Shown one piece after another: positions 20,225 to 30,607 of a DNA stretch of 64,000 bases. A program made the position numbers and the translations under genes. Under the pieces are notes generated by a model. It did no database searches and had not been told where the DNA came from. It was given only the letters and a program-made list of their open reading frames with translations. Each line of letters begins with the position of its first letter. The first letter of the stretch is position 1. Origin of the DNA: Azolla caroliniana (taxonomy: Eukaryota; Polypodiophyta). The DNA lies in the NCBI GenBank assembly GCA_043228905.1, contig JBHGNT010000007.1, positions 8,556,001 to 8,620,000 on the forward strand, read 5' to 3'.

Positions 20225-22018
20225 TTACTCCGCGGATTCTCCGGCTTTGTTTGATCCGGTAGGGAACAAGTTAGGTGGCGTAGGTCCCAGATAAGGTTTA
20301 AGGCGAAACCCATTCACTTTTTGTCGTAACACTTCCCCGGCCAACATGCACATTTGAAACGTGCCCTGTTCTGCTCCTACTATCCAGTACGGGCCTGTCC
20401 AGCGGAATCTTAATTTTCCTGGCATATGCCCCATGCGTGTTTGGAAAACTAATACCGCTTTTCCAACCGTTAAATCTTTTTCACGTGCATGCCGGTGTTA
20501 GTCCACGAATGCTTTGTGCCGCCGTTGTTCCTGCTCTAATATGGCCATACTACGTAACCTTGTTTCTCCTAGCTATAGCAGTTGTTGTAGCCGTACTTGT
20601 TCGGATTTGCCCTCTGGTAGCCGGGCTCATACTTGAATCCGCAGACTGGGTACTTGGAATTCGACTGGCATCACAGCCTCTAGACCAAATGCTAGCCTGA
20701 ACGATGTTGATTGTATGCTGATCTTATAGGTGGTACGGTATTCCCATAACGTGCTATGCAACTTGGTGTCCCAATCTGTCCTGTTCTCATTGACTATCTT
20801 TTTGAGGATAGTTTGGAGGGTTTTGTTCATGGATGAGCTTGATAGGGCAGCTGAAACGACACCAAATCTGTTCGTAAAGGAATTTCGCCGTGACTGCCGC
20901 GGTATTCTCACGCAATGGTTTCGCTTCTACCCACTTGGTACAGTAATCTGTGGTTACCAGGATATACTTATTACCTGTTCGAGTAGCCGCGGCCCCCACT
21001 TTTGGAAACGATCCAATGGTAACACTGGTTGGTGTGGCATTCTCACGACTTCCGTGGGCTGGCCCAGTCGTTGACATGAATCACACTGTTTGCAATATTC
21101 ATACGCGTCCTTTTGTGTCGTCGGCCACCAAAGTCCTGCTGGGCAAATTTTCCGGGCCGTAACATCGCTCGCGTAATGTCCTCCTGCCGTACCAGAATGG
21201 GCTTCGCGTAGAACCGCGGCCTTCTCATCCTGCCGTATTCCGCGCCTCAAGATGTTGTCACTGCCCTTGTGGTATAGTATGTCTGCCACTAAACAGAAGT
21301 TTCGACTTTGTACGGCCAACCGTTTTTTCTCGTCTGTTCATAATTGAGGTGGCGGTAACCCTATGGTCAGGAAGTAGGTCATTTCCATGAGACACCGATC
21401 CGGGACAGTCTTTTCCGTTCGTTCTGCTAGCATTGCTACCCGCAGAATGTCCGCATCTGGAAAGTCATTGTCATCCTTCTACACCGTTTCTCCATTATCG
21501 AGTCTGCTCAAAAACTCTGCCACTACGTGTTGTGTACCTAGGCGGTCCTGAATTCGAAAGTCGAATTCTTGAAGCAGCAGCATCCATCTCGCCACTTTCC
21601 CCGTCAGCGCTTGTTTCCCTACCAAATATAGGAGTGCCGAATGATCCACGTGAAACGTGAATTTTCGCCCTAGCAGATAATGTCGGAACTTATTGATGCT
21701 ATAGATCATACCCAATGCGTCACGTTCCATTGTGGGATAGTTACGATCAGCCGTTGGTAATTTCCGACTAGCGTAGTACACCGGCCGGTACCAATTCGGC
21801 TCCGTGAGCTGCATTAGCGCACTACCTATTTTTATGTCTGAGGCATCTACGAACACGTGGAATGGCTTCGCCCAAACTGGTGGTTGTATGACGGTTGCCT
21901 GCGTTAGCATTACCTTTAACGCATCATATGCCTTCTCTTCCGTAGATGTCCATTGGAAGGGAGTTTGATGAACGGTGGCATGTAACGGCGTGGCGAAGTC
22001 CGCCAAATAGCGTATCAT
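20225..22018 (-). pseudogene. pol: pol fragment of element I: RNase H and integrase
   Basis: The gypsy RNase H segment (VDASDIKIGSALMQL, NKFRHYLLGRKF, VDHSALLYLVGKQALTGK) is followed by TAG at 21479. The integrase zinc-finger region follows (HSGTAGGHYASDVTARKI, CDSCQRL), then core pieces in shifted frames. The C-terminal domain has GKLRFRWTGPYWIV at ~20425-20360 and ends at 20225. Indels near 21000 and 20900 break the core, and the first core Asp region is scrambled. Confidence 0.8.
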
Positions 22019-22225
22019 TTGATTATACCATCATATTTGCCCTAAAAACTGTCAAGAATGAGAGAAAAAAAGAGAGAGAAAAAGAGATAGAGAGATAATT
22101 GAAAGAGAATTATTATATTGAAGTGTAAAATGAATTACAAAGAGTAGGCTACAAAATGGCGTTGAACCAATTTAGGTTTGGGATGGGTGGTAGATCCCTA
22201 TTTATAAGTAATAGAGAACACTCTA

Positions 22226-22334
22226 GAATATTCTAGGTTATCCTAGAATGTAGAGTAATCTAGAAGATCTCTAGAGTATTCTAGAAGGTTCTAGTGGTAT
22301 AGAACACTCTAGAATATTCTAGGTCATTCTAGAA
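22226..22334 (-). promoter_or_regulatory. Heat-shock-element cluster in H LTR
   Basis: GAAnnTTC at 22226-22233 and 22312-22319; a three-unit TTCnnGAAnnTTC at 22279-22291; TTCnnGAA at 22327-22334. All are embedded in CTAGAATATTCTAG-type palindromes upstream (minus sense) of the TATA box. Similar to the single long HSE in element A. Confidence 0.65.
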
Positions 22335-22401
22335 TGTAGAGCAATATAGAATATTCCTATGATATTAGATTTCATATTCTAGAAACTATACATATAAGAA
22401 T

Positions 22402-22465
22402 ATTAATACAATGGTTAAAGATTTGACATGTGTACAACAAGGTCGTGGGTTCAAATCCTTTCGAG
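22402..22465 (+). other. tRNA-like module in H LTR (antisense to the element)
   Basis: A-box-like TAATACAATGGTTAAAG followed after ~35 nt by the B-box-like GGGTTCAAATCC on the plus strand, while the element is on the minus strand. Same position (U3 start) and orientation relative to the element as in A. Confidence 0.5.
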
Positions 22466-22520
22466 TCATAATGTGAGTGTCATGATCCTTTCGATGCATG
22501 ATGTGAGTGTTATCATGACA

Positions 22521-22534
22521 CTATCCCCTCCTTT
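22521..22534 (-). other. Polypurine tract of element H
   Basis: On the minus strand AAAGGAGGGGATAG directly abuts the LTR start TGTCATGATA, as in element A. Confidence 0.75.
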
Positions 22535-24113
22535 GACGACACGTCTCACGGGTCGTAGGGTTTGTATTAGGACTTGGTCTACAAGGATATTGGCAATTAA
22601 ATGCATTGACGAGTTCTGCAGCATTGGAAAGATTTGCGGCAGATTCCCAAGTTCGATCATTGGGGGTATAGCGTAGCCAATTGACTAAGTAATACAGCTT
22701 GTTGCGCACGATTTTAGAATCAAGGGCGGCAACAATTTCAAATTCAGGCCCGTCCAAGAACTTGACAGATGGTGGGGGTGTCGTAAGATGGCCCGGAATT
22801 GAACTTGTAGTATAAGGTTCCGAAAGGGATACATGAAACACCGGATGAAGATGCATGTGCGGAGGGAGGTCAAGACGAAATGCAACATCACTTATCTTAC
22901 CAGTGATCATGTAAGGGCCAAAACGTTGGTAATCCAATTTACTGCAAGGTCGAGTGGTCTTGATGTTGTGTTGGAGAAGCCATACATGATCCCCAATGCA
23001 GAACTTTTTTGACGAGTCTAGACGATGACGATCGGCAAGCCTCTTGTGTGTAAATTGAGCATCGTGCAAATTGTGGAGAATGTTAGCTTGAATTTCTTGG
23101 AGGTGACTAAGACGATCCTCGGCAACAGGGTTGGTAGGAACTTCTGGATGCGCATTCATCGTCCACCGAGGATGGCAACCCGTATTTGCAAAAAATGGGG
23201 AATATCATGTAGAAGAATGGGCTGAGTTGTTGTAAGCGAATTCCGCCAAGTGCAAAAAATCAACCCAATCATCTTGTTGATAGTTGATGAAACAACAAAG
23301 ATATTGTTCCAATGTCTGGTTGGTACGCTCTGTTTGGCCATTTGTTTCAGGATGACAGCCCGAAGAAAGCTTAACTGAAATGTGGAGAAGTTTGAACAGG
23401 TGCTTCCAAATTTTTGAGATGAATTGTGGACCACGATCACTAATAATGTCATCAGGCCGACCATGATGCTTAAATACATCCCGCATAACAAGATCAGCCG
23501 CCTCTTGACTAGTAATCGACTTTGTACATGGAAACAAATGTGCCATTTTGGTAAATCGATCAACCACTGTGAGAATTGCATCAAAACCTTTTGAAACTGG
23601 GAGATCAGTAATGAAGTCCACGGATATAGACTTCCAAGGAGTTTCCGGAATGGGAAGTGGTTGTAGTAAGCCATAAGGTCGGTGATGAGGATTCTTTGAT
23701 CGACAACATATATCACAGCTCCGAACATACTCCTCAACAAAATGACGAAGGCGAGGCCACCAATAGTGTCAAGAAATTAATTCTAGAGTCTTGTGAACTC
23801 CAAAATGACCAGCCATTGGTGAGTCATGGCAATGTTGCAAAACTTGTTGCCATGGGGGACCATCAGGAACATACAATAAATTTTATAGAAATAGAAAACC
23901 ACCATGCCAATTGAATTGACAATAGTCATTACGAGGATTTTTTGACCGTGAGCAAGAAGCACGATCCAGGACGATATGATCCAAAACATCCTTGGCGAAA
24001 TCATCCGTGGCCATATGATCTCGAATGGAATCAAGAAGAGTGGTATGGGACGCCGATCGAGGCTCGAGTTCATCTCGATCCCTTCGCTCGGGGGTGGTCG
24101 GGTGGATCGGCAC
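22521..24113 (-). pseudogene. pol: integrase-chromodomain of element H (broken)
   Basis: Integrase zinc finger (HDSPMAGHFG, CDICC) at about 23835-23690 in shifted frames. The catalytic core is in an open frame 23621-23205: D in DFITDLPVSKGF, D in DRGPQF, E in QTERTNQ. The C-terminal part, 23159-22521, has RFGPYMI (GPY motif) and a complete chromodomain (FEIVAALDSKIVRNKLYYLVNWLRYTPNDRTWE). A frame change near 23180 separates core and C-terminus. Upstream RT and RNase H are gone. Confidence 0.85.
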
Positions 24114-24126
24114 CCTTCTTTCTCTT

Positions 24127-24184
24127 TCTCCTTTCTATCTATCATTTGTTTATCCTTATCTTAAGCTTACTTTAGTACCTAGAT
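24127..24184. other. Unclassified junction, element H to satellite
   Basis: T- and CT-rich sequence that matches neither the chromovirus nor the satellite monomer. No gene or motif seen. Confidence 0.4.
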
Positions 24185-24714
24185 CTCTAATATAGTAGTA
24201 TTTAATTTCCCTAAACATTTAAACTTATACATCCAAAGAATGTGTTTCTATACATCCAAAGAACGGAAAGGATGCATGTGATTGCTTGGAAAGATTTGTG
24301 TCACTATTGTCATTGCTTATATTTCTTGGTGTGAAATCAATATCAACGTAGTAGTATTGAATTTCCCTAAACATTTAAACTTTCTCGTGACTAGACTGTG
24401 TTTCCCAACTTTAAAAGAACGGAGAGGATGCATGTGATTGCTTCGAAAGGTTTGTGTCACTATTGTCATTGTTATATTTCTTGGTGTGAAAACAATATCA
24501 AAGTACACTATTTAATTTTCCTAAACATTTAAACGTTCTCGCGAGTAGACTATGTTTCATACATCCAAAGAACGAAAAGAATGCATGTGATTTCTTCGAA
24601 AGATTCATAACATTCTTGGAATTTGTTATATTTCTTGGTGTGAAAACAATATCAAAGAAGGACTATTTATTTCCCTACACATTTAAAATAACTAGCTTTA
24701 ATTAATTTTATCAT

Positions 24715-24795
24715 GTAATTTTGCTGAGTGGTTAAGGCGTGTGTCTGTTAAGTACATGGTGTGTGCCCGCGAGAATTCGAATTTCTAAGGTGATG
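24715..24795 (+). pseudogene. tRNA-Ser-like with GTT anticodon
   Basis: 81 nt with serine-type variable arm. The anticodon loop reads CTGTTAA, so position 35 is C to T and the anticodon is GTT (an asparagine anticodon). The acceptor is altered (GTAATTT). Confidence 0.65.
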
Positions 24796-25271
24796 ATTTC
24801 TTGCTAGACTGTGCTTCCATACAGATAAAGAATGGAAAGGATGCATGGGATTGCTTCGAAAGATTTGTATCACTATTGTCATTGCTTATATTTCGTGATG
24901 TGAAATCAATATCGAAGTAGTAAAATTTAATTTCCCTAAACATTAAACTTTCTCGCCTGTAGACTGTGTTTCCCTACATCCAAAGAACGGAAAGCATACA
25001 TGTAATTGCTTCAAAAGATTTGTGTCACTATTGTCATTGTTTATATTTCTTGGTGTGAAAACAATATTAGAGTATTACTATTTAATTACATTTAGAATTT
25101 GTAAGGAGTAGACTTTGTTTCCATACATCCAAAGAATTGAAAGCATACATGTGAATCCTTAGAAAGATTTGTGTCACTATTGTCATTGGTTGTATATTTT
25201 CGTGCGACAACAATATCGGAGTACACTATTTAATACCTCTAAATTTCATCACCAGTAATTAAGTTTATCAA

Positions 25272-25353
25272 GTCACGTTGGCCAGGTGGTTAAGGCGTGT
25301 GCCTGCTACGTACATGGGGTCTCCCCGCGAGAGTTCAAATCTCTCAGGTGACG
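25272..25353 (+). tRNA. tRNA-Ser(GCU), near-intact
   Basis: 82 nt, anticodon GCT, variable stem GGGG/CCCC, T-stem GAGAG/CTCTC, acceptor GTCACGT/AGGTGAC with one mismatch. D-arm GGCCAGGTGG and T-loop TTCAAAT deviate from the array consensus. Could be a pseudogene. Confidence 0.45.
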
Positions 25354-25709
25354 ACTTCTTGCAATATTGTGTTTCTATATATCAAAAGACTTGAAGGGTT
25401 ACATGTGATTCCTTGGAAAGCTTTCTGTCACAATTGTCATTGCTTATATTTCTTGCTGTGAAATCAATATCGAAGTAGTAAAATTTAATTTCCTTAAACA
25501 TTTAAACTTTCTCGCGAGTAGATTGTGTTTCTATACATCCAAAGAACGAAAAGGATGCATGTGATTGCTTGGAAAGATTTGTATCACTATTATCATTGCT
25601 TATATTTCTTGTTCTTAAAACAATATGGGAGTTGTAATATTTAATTTTCATAAACAATTAAAGTTTCAATTTAAATTTTATAACTAGTTTCAAATTTTAT
25701 TTTTGTCAA

Positions 25710-25791
25710 GTCACTTTGGCCGAGTGGTTAAGGCGTGTGCCCGCTAAGTACATGCAGTCTCCCCACGAGAGTTCGAATCTCTCAAGTGACA
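25710..25791 (+). tRNA. tRNA-Ser(GCU), near-intact
   Basis: 82 nt, anticodon GCT, acceptor GTCACTT pairing with AAGTGAC, intact D- and T-arms. U33 is replaced (loop CCGCTAA), which normally harms decoding, and the variable stem is altered (GCAG). Confidence 0.4.
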
Positions 25792-25971
25792 ACTTCAATG
25801 TAGAAAATATTTCCATTCAAGCAAAAAACAGAAACAATACAAGTGATTGCGTAAAATGATTTGTATAAACATTGTCGTTGGTTGTATTTCGTGGTGTTAA
25901 AACAGTATCACAGTAGTACTATTTAATTGCCCTACACATTTAACATAACTAGTTTTAATTAATTTTATCAT

Positions 25972-26053
25972 GTCCCTTTTGCCGAGTGGTTAAGGCGTGT
26001 GCCTGCTCAGTACATGGGGTCTCCCCGCGAGAGTTCGAATCTCTCAGGTGACG
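25972..26053 (+). pseudogene. tRNA-Ser(GCU)-like
   Basis: 82 nt, GCT anticodon, intact variable arm and T-arm. The acceptor has one mismatch (GTCCC) and the loop is CTGCTCA. The A-box lost a G (TTTTGCCGAG). Confidence 0.55.
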
Positions 26054-26414
26054 ACTTCTTGCAATATTGTGTTTCCATATATCCAAAGACTGGAAGGGTT
26101 ACATGTGATTACTTGGAAAGCTTTCTGTCACTATTAGCATCGCTTAAATTTCTTGTTGTGAAATCAATATTGAAGTAGTAGTATTTAATTTCCCTAAAGA
26201 TTTAAACTTTCTCGCGAGTAGATTGTGTTTCTATACATGCAAAGAACGGAAAGGATGCATGTGATTCCTTGGAAAGATTTGTATCACTATTATCATTGCT
26301 TATAATTCTTGTTGTGAAAACAATATGGGAGTAGTACTATTTAATTTTCCTAAACATTTAAACTTTGAATTTAAATTTTATAACTAGTTTTAATTCAAAT
26401 TTAATTTTTGTCAA

Positions 26415-26496
26415 GTCACTTTGGCCGAGTGGTTAAGGCGTGTGCCTGCTAAGTACATGGGGTCTCCCCGCGACTGTTCGAATCTCTCAGGTGACG
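26415..26496 (+). tRNA. tRNA-Ser(GCU), near-intact
   Basis: Acceptor, D-arm, anticodon arm and variable arm match the array consensus exactly. One change in the T-stem (GACTG) breaks a pair. Upstream TTTTTGTCAAG supplies a CAA element. Confidence 0.5.
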
Positions 26497-26659
26497 ACTT
26501 CATTGTAGAAAATATTTCCATTCAAGCAGAAAACAATATTTCCATTCAAGTAGATTTGTATCACTATTGTCATTAGTTATATTTCTTATTGTGAAGACAA
26601 TATCTTAATAGTACTATTTAATGTCCATAAATTTCATAACTAGTAATTAAGTTTACCAA

Positions 26660-26741
26660 GTCACTTTGGCCGAGTGGTTAAGGCGTGTGCCTGCTCAGTA
26701 CATGGGGTCTCCCCGCGAGAGTTCGAATCTCTTACGTCACG
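26660..26741 (+). pseudogene. tRNA-Ser(GCU)-like
   Basis: 82 nt with GCT and intact T-arm. The 3' acceptor strand reads ACGTCAC, so two acceptor pairs are lost. Loop CTGCTCA, shared with 25972. Confidence 0.55.
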
Positions 26742-27102
26742 ACTTCTTGCAATATTGTGTTTCTATATTTCCAAATACTTGAAGGGTTACATGTGATTCC
26801 TTAGAAAGCTTTCTGTGACTATTGTCATCGCTTATATTTCTTGCTTTGAAATCAATATTGAAGTAGTAGCATTTAATTTCCCTAAAGATTTACACTTTCT
26901 CGCGAGTAGATTGTGTTTCTATACATCCAAAGAACGGAAAGGATGCATGTGATTCCTTGGAAAGATTTGTATCACTATTATCATTGCTTATATTTCTTGT
27001 TCTTAAAACAATATGGGAGTAGTACTATTTAATTTTCCTAAACATTTAAACTTTGAATTTAAATTTTATAACTAGTTTTAATTCAAATTTAATTTTTGTC
27101 AA

Positions 27103-27184
27103 GTCACTTTGGCCGAGTGGTTAAGGCTTATGCCTACTAAGTACATGGGGTCTCCCCGCGAGAGTTCGAATCTCTCAAGTGACG
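27103..27184 (+). pseudogene. tRNA-Ser-like with ACT anticodon
   Basis: Well-preserved cloverleaf, but the loop reads CTACTAA (G34 to A, anticodon ACT) and the anticodon stem has TATGC. An ACT anticodon could in principle still read serine AGU after A34 deamination. I treat it as a variant pseudogene. Confidence 0.55.
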
Positions 27185-27364
27185 ACTTCATTGTAGAAAA
27201 TATTTCCATTCAAGCAGAAAACAGAAACGATACAGTTGATTGCGTAAAATTATTTGTATACACATTGTCATTGGTTGTAGTTCGTGGTATTAAAACAGTA
27301 TCACAGTAGTACTATTTAATTTCCCTACACATGTAACATAACTAGTTTTAATCAATTTTATCAT

Positions 27365-27446
27365 GTCCCTTTGGCCGAGTGGTTAAGGCGTGTGCCTGCT
27401 AAGTACATGGGGTTTCCCCGTGAGAGTTCTAATCTCTCAGGTGACG
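27365..27446 (+). pseudogene. tRNA-Ser(GCU)-like
   Basis: 82 nt, GCT anticodon, perfect anticodon arm. Acceptor mismatch (GTCCC) and B-box altered (TTCTAAT). Confidence 0.55.
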
Positions 27447-27801
27447 ACTTCCTTAAATATTGTGTTTCCATATATCCAAAGACTTGAAGGTTACATGTGA
27501 TTCCTTGGAAAGCTTTCTGTGACTATTGTCATCGCTTATATTTCTTGCTTTGAAATCAATATTGAAGTCGTAGTATTTAATTTCCCTAAAGATTTAAACT
27601 TTCTCTCGAGTAGAATGTGTTTCTATACATCCAAAGAACGGAAAGGATGCATGTGATTGCTTGGAAAGATTTGTATCGCTATTATCATTGCTTATATTTC
27701 TTGTTCTGAAAACAATATGGGAGTAGTACTATTTAATTTTCGTAAACATTTAAACTTTCAATTTAAATTTTATAACTACTTTCAAATTTAGTTTTTGTCA
27801 A

Positions 27802-27883
27802 GTCAGTTTGGCGGAGTGGTTAAGGCGTGTACCTGCTAAGTACATGGGGTCTCCCCGCAAGAGTTCGAATCTCTTAGGTGACG
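27802..27883 (+). pseudogene. tRNA-Ser(GCU)-like
   Basis: 82 nt, GCT anticodon with a fully paired anticodon stem (TGTAC/GTACA). Acceptor mismatch (GTCAG), D-arm GGCGGAG, variable stem CCCCGCA. Confidence 0.55.
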
Positions 27884-28063
27884 ACTTCATTGGAGAAAAT
27901 ATTTCCATTCATGCAGAAAACAGAAACGATACAGGTGATTGCGTAAAATGATTTGTATAAACATTGTCATTGGTTGTATTTCGTGGTGTTAAAACAGTAT
28001 CACAGTAGTACTATTTAATTTCCCTACACATTTAACATAACTAGTATTAATTAAGTTTATCAC

Positions 28064-28145
28064 GTTACTTTGGCCGAATGGTTAAGGCGTGTGCCTGCTA
28101 AGGACTTGGGGTCTCCTCGTGAGAGTTTGATTCTCTTAGGTGACG
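28064..28145 (+). pseudogene. tRNA-Ser(GCU)-like
   Basis: 82 nt, GCT anticodon. Acceptor GTTAC, anticodon-stem change (AAGGACTT) and T-loop TTTGATT. Confidence 0.55.
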
Positions 28146-28480
28146 ACTTCTTGCAAAATTGTGTTTCCATACATCCAAACTACGGAAAGGATGTATGGGA
28201 ATCCTTTGAAAGATTTGTGTCACTATTTTGATTGGTTATATTTCTTGGTTTAAAATCAATATTGATGTAATCGCATTTATATTCCCTAAAAATTTAAACT
28301 TCTCGCGAGTAGACTATGTTTACATACATCCAAGGAACGGAAAGGATGCATGTGATTTCATCAAAAGATTCGTAGTAGTATTAGAATTTGTTATATTTCT
28401 TGGTCTGAAAACAATATCGGAGTAGGACTCTTTAATTTCCCTCCACATTTAACATAACTAGTTTTAATTAATTTTATTAT

Positions 28481-28528
28481 GTCCCTTTGGCCGAGTGGTT
28501 AAGGCGTGTGTTTGCTAAGTACATGGGG
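28481..28528 (+). pseudogene. tRNA-Ser(GCU)-like, interrupted by an insertion
   Basis: The 5' half through ACATGGGG of the variable arm is intact. An unrelated ~405-bp sequence then follows and the 3' half is absent. Confidence 0.65.
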
Positions 28529-28933
28529 AGAACTAATCGGTTATTTCACACTCAAGAATATATCACATGCTAATGAATATATGACGTCTACATACATATC
28601 ATCTATGCAATCAAGAATATTCCTACATGGTTACATAGTTGTGCACACATAAAATTGAATTAAGTTATGAGAGGAAGAGAATGGATAGTGTAAACACAAT
28701 AAACTACACTATTTTCTCATGGTGTAATGATTAGATTCCTTGCCATACACTTAGGGGTCCCTAACAATAAGATGACATGATGATGCACAATTAATTAAGA
28801 AGATAACGAAAGACCCATCTTCAATGAATGTGAAGCCTTGAGTAATTTACCAAAGCATGCATTTTAGCCAACAAGTATTAGTAGATTAAGGTATGTTACA
28901 ATGAATATGGATTTATCCAACACACCATTATCC
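28529..28933. other. Unidentified 405-bp insertion in the satellite
   Basis: AT-rich, without satellite words, tRNA boxes, LTR-type TG/CA ends or an open frame of note. It interrupts a tRNA unit on the left and resumes at AAGAACGGAAAGG of a monomer on the right. The right side does not restart where the left stopped, so a deletion accompanied it. No terminal repeats were seen. Confidence 0.55.
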
Positions 28934-29418
28934 CCAAGAACGGAAAGGATGCATTGGATTGCTTTGAAAGATTTGTGTCACTATTGTCATTGCTTATATT
29001 TCTTGGTGTGAAATCAATATCGAAGTAGTAGTATTTAATTTCCCTAAACATTTAAACTTTCTCGCGAGTAGATCTTGTTTCACAACTTCAAAAGAACGCA
29101 GAGGATGCATGTGATTGCTTCGAAAGATTTGTGTCACTATTATCATTATTATATTTCTTTGTGTGAAAACAATATCAGAGTACACTATTTAATTTTCCTA
29201 AACATTTAAACTTTCTCGCGGCTAGACTGTGTTTCAATACATCCAAAGGATGGAAAGGATGCATGTGATTGCTTGCAAAGATTTGTATCACTATTATCAT
29301 TGCTTATAATTCTTGTTGTGAAAACAATATGCGAGTAGTACTATTTAATTTTCCTAAACATGTAAACTTTCAATTTAAATTTTATAACTAGTTTTAATTC
29401 AAATTTAATTTTTGTTAA

Positions 29419-29500
29419 GTCACTTTGGCCGAGTGGTTAAGGCGTGTGCTTGCTAAGTACATGGGGTCTTCCCGCGAGAGTTCGAACCTCTGAGGTGATG
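29419..29500 (+). tRNA. tRNA-Ser(GCU), near-intact
   Basis: 82 nt, anticodon GCT, full D-arm, acceptor pairing with one G-U. Loop TTGCTAA, T-loop TTCGAAC, and the outermost T-stem pair is lost. Confidence 0.4.
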
Positions 29501-29826
29501 AGTTCATTCGAGAAAATATTTCCATTCATGCAAAAAACAGAAACGATACATGTGATTGCGTAGACTGTGTTTATAGACATCGAAACAATTCAAGGAATAC
29601 ATGTCATTAGTTCGAAAGATTTTGCTTTACTATTGTCTTTGGTTATATTTCTTGGTGTGAAAACAATATTGAAGTAGTAGTATTTAATTTCCCTAAACAG
29701 TTAAACTTTCTCGCGAGTAAATTTGTATCACTATTGTCATTAGTTATATTTCTTATTGTGAAAACAATATCTTAGTAGTAGTATTTAATGTCCCTAAATT
29801 TCATAACTAGTAATTAAGTTTATCAA

Positions 29827-29908
29827 GTCACTTTGGCCGAGTGGTTAAGGCGTGTGCCTGCTAAGTACATGGGGTCTCCCTGCGAGAGTTCGAATCTCTC
29901 AGGTGACG
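29827..29908 (+). tRNA. tRNA-Ser(GCU), best candidate functional copy
   Basis: Matches the array consensus at every arm. Acceptor GTCACTT/AGGTGAC, A-box GGCCGAGTGGTTAA, anticodon loop CTGCTAA, T-arm GAGAG-TTCGAAT-CTCTC. The only change is one base in the variable stem (CCCT), which still pairs by wobble. TATCAAG lies directly upstream and TAACTAG ~20 bp further. No TTTT follows within the next ~60 nt, which is unusual for a working Pol III gene. Confidence 0.6.
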
Positions 29909-30264
29909 AGCTCTTGCAATATTGTGTTTCTATATATCCAAAGACTTGAAGGGTCACATGTGATTCCTTGGAAAGCTTTCTGTCACTATTGTCATCGCTT
30001 ATATTTCTTGCTGTGAAATCAATATTGAAGGAGTAGTATTTAATTTCCCTAAACATTTAAACTTTCTCGCGGGTAGACTATGTTTCTATATATCCAAAGA
30101 ACGGAAAGGATGTATGTGATTGCTTGGAAAGATTTGTATCATTATTATCATTCCTTATATTTCTTGTTCTGAAAACAATATGGGAGTAGTACTATTTAAT
30201 TTTCGTAAACATTTAAACTTTCAATTTATATTTTATAACTACTTTCAAATTTAATTTTTTTAAA

Positions 30265-30346
30265 GTCACTTTGGCCGAGTGGTTAAGGTGTGTGCCTGCT
30301 AAGTACATGGGGTCTCCCCGCGAGAGTTCGAATTTCTCAGGTGACG
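30265..30346 (+). tRNA. tRNA-Ser(GCU), candidate functional copy
   Basis: Anticodon GCT with intact acceptor, anticodon arm and variable arm. The changes (GGT in the D-stem, TTCTC in the T-stem) can still wobble-pair. Upstream TTTTTTTAAAG lacks the CAA triplet of other copies. Confidence 0.5.
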
Positions 30347-30525
30347 ACTTCATTGGAGAAAATTTTCCATTCATGCAGAAAACAGAAACGATATAGGTGA
30401 TTGCGTAAAATGATTTGTATAAACATTGTCATTGGTTGTATTTCGTGGTGTTAAAACAGTATCACAGTAGTATTATTTAATTTCCCTACACATTTAATAT
30501 AACTAGTATTAATTATGTTTATCAC

Positions 30526-30607
30526 GTTACTTTGGACGAGTGGTTAAGGCGTGTGCCTCCTAATTACCTGGGGTCACCTCGCGAGAGTTCGATTCTCTTA
30601 GGTGACG
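30526..30607 (+). pseudogene. tRNA-Ser-like with CCT anticodon
   Basis: Loop CTCCTAA: G34 is C, giving CCT (an arginine anticodon). Anticodon stem (TTACC) and A-box (GGACGAG) are altered. Decay likely. Confidence 0.6.

Larger units (their letters stand above)
19927..22049 (-). mobile_element. Element I: truncated gypsy element of the ORF3 family
   Basis: Holds, in minus-strand order, RNase H (22018-21479), integrase (about 21320-20225) and the start of ORF3 (20120-19927). It is cut by B's LTR on the left and by H's LTR on the right, so neither end is its own. The protein is close to J and D (for example RWTGPYW and GEVLRQKVNGF). Confidence 0.8.
22050..22520 (-). repeat. H 3' LTR
   Basis: 471 bp with TGTCA...TGACA ends. 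On the minus strand a TATAAATA lies at 22199-22206, a cluster of TTCTAGAA/GAATATTC words lies upstream of it, and the tRNA-like module is near the U3 start. A purine-rich GAGAGA tract lies near 22060-22110. Confidence 0.85.
22050..24126 (-). mobile_element. Element H: 5'-truncated chromovirus
   Basis: Minus-strand element with a complete 3' LTR (22050-22520), a polypurine tract and integrase plus chromodomain. Everything upstream of the integrase zinc finger is missing. The LTR ends, PPT and protein are those of element A's family. The right edge passes into unclassified sequence (24127-24184) and then the satellite. Confidence 0.85.
24185..28528. repeat. tRNA-Ser-bearing satellite array, block 2a
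   Basis: Same family as block 1 but more regular. Between 25272 and 28481 the tRNA-like starts are spaced 438, 262, 443, 245, 443, 262, 437, 262 and 417 bp: alternating short and long intervals that make a higher-order unit near 700 bp. The short interval carries a 'CTTCATTGnAGAAAATATTTCC' type linker, and the long interval carries two AT-rich half-monomers. No protein gene. Confidence 0.9.
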
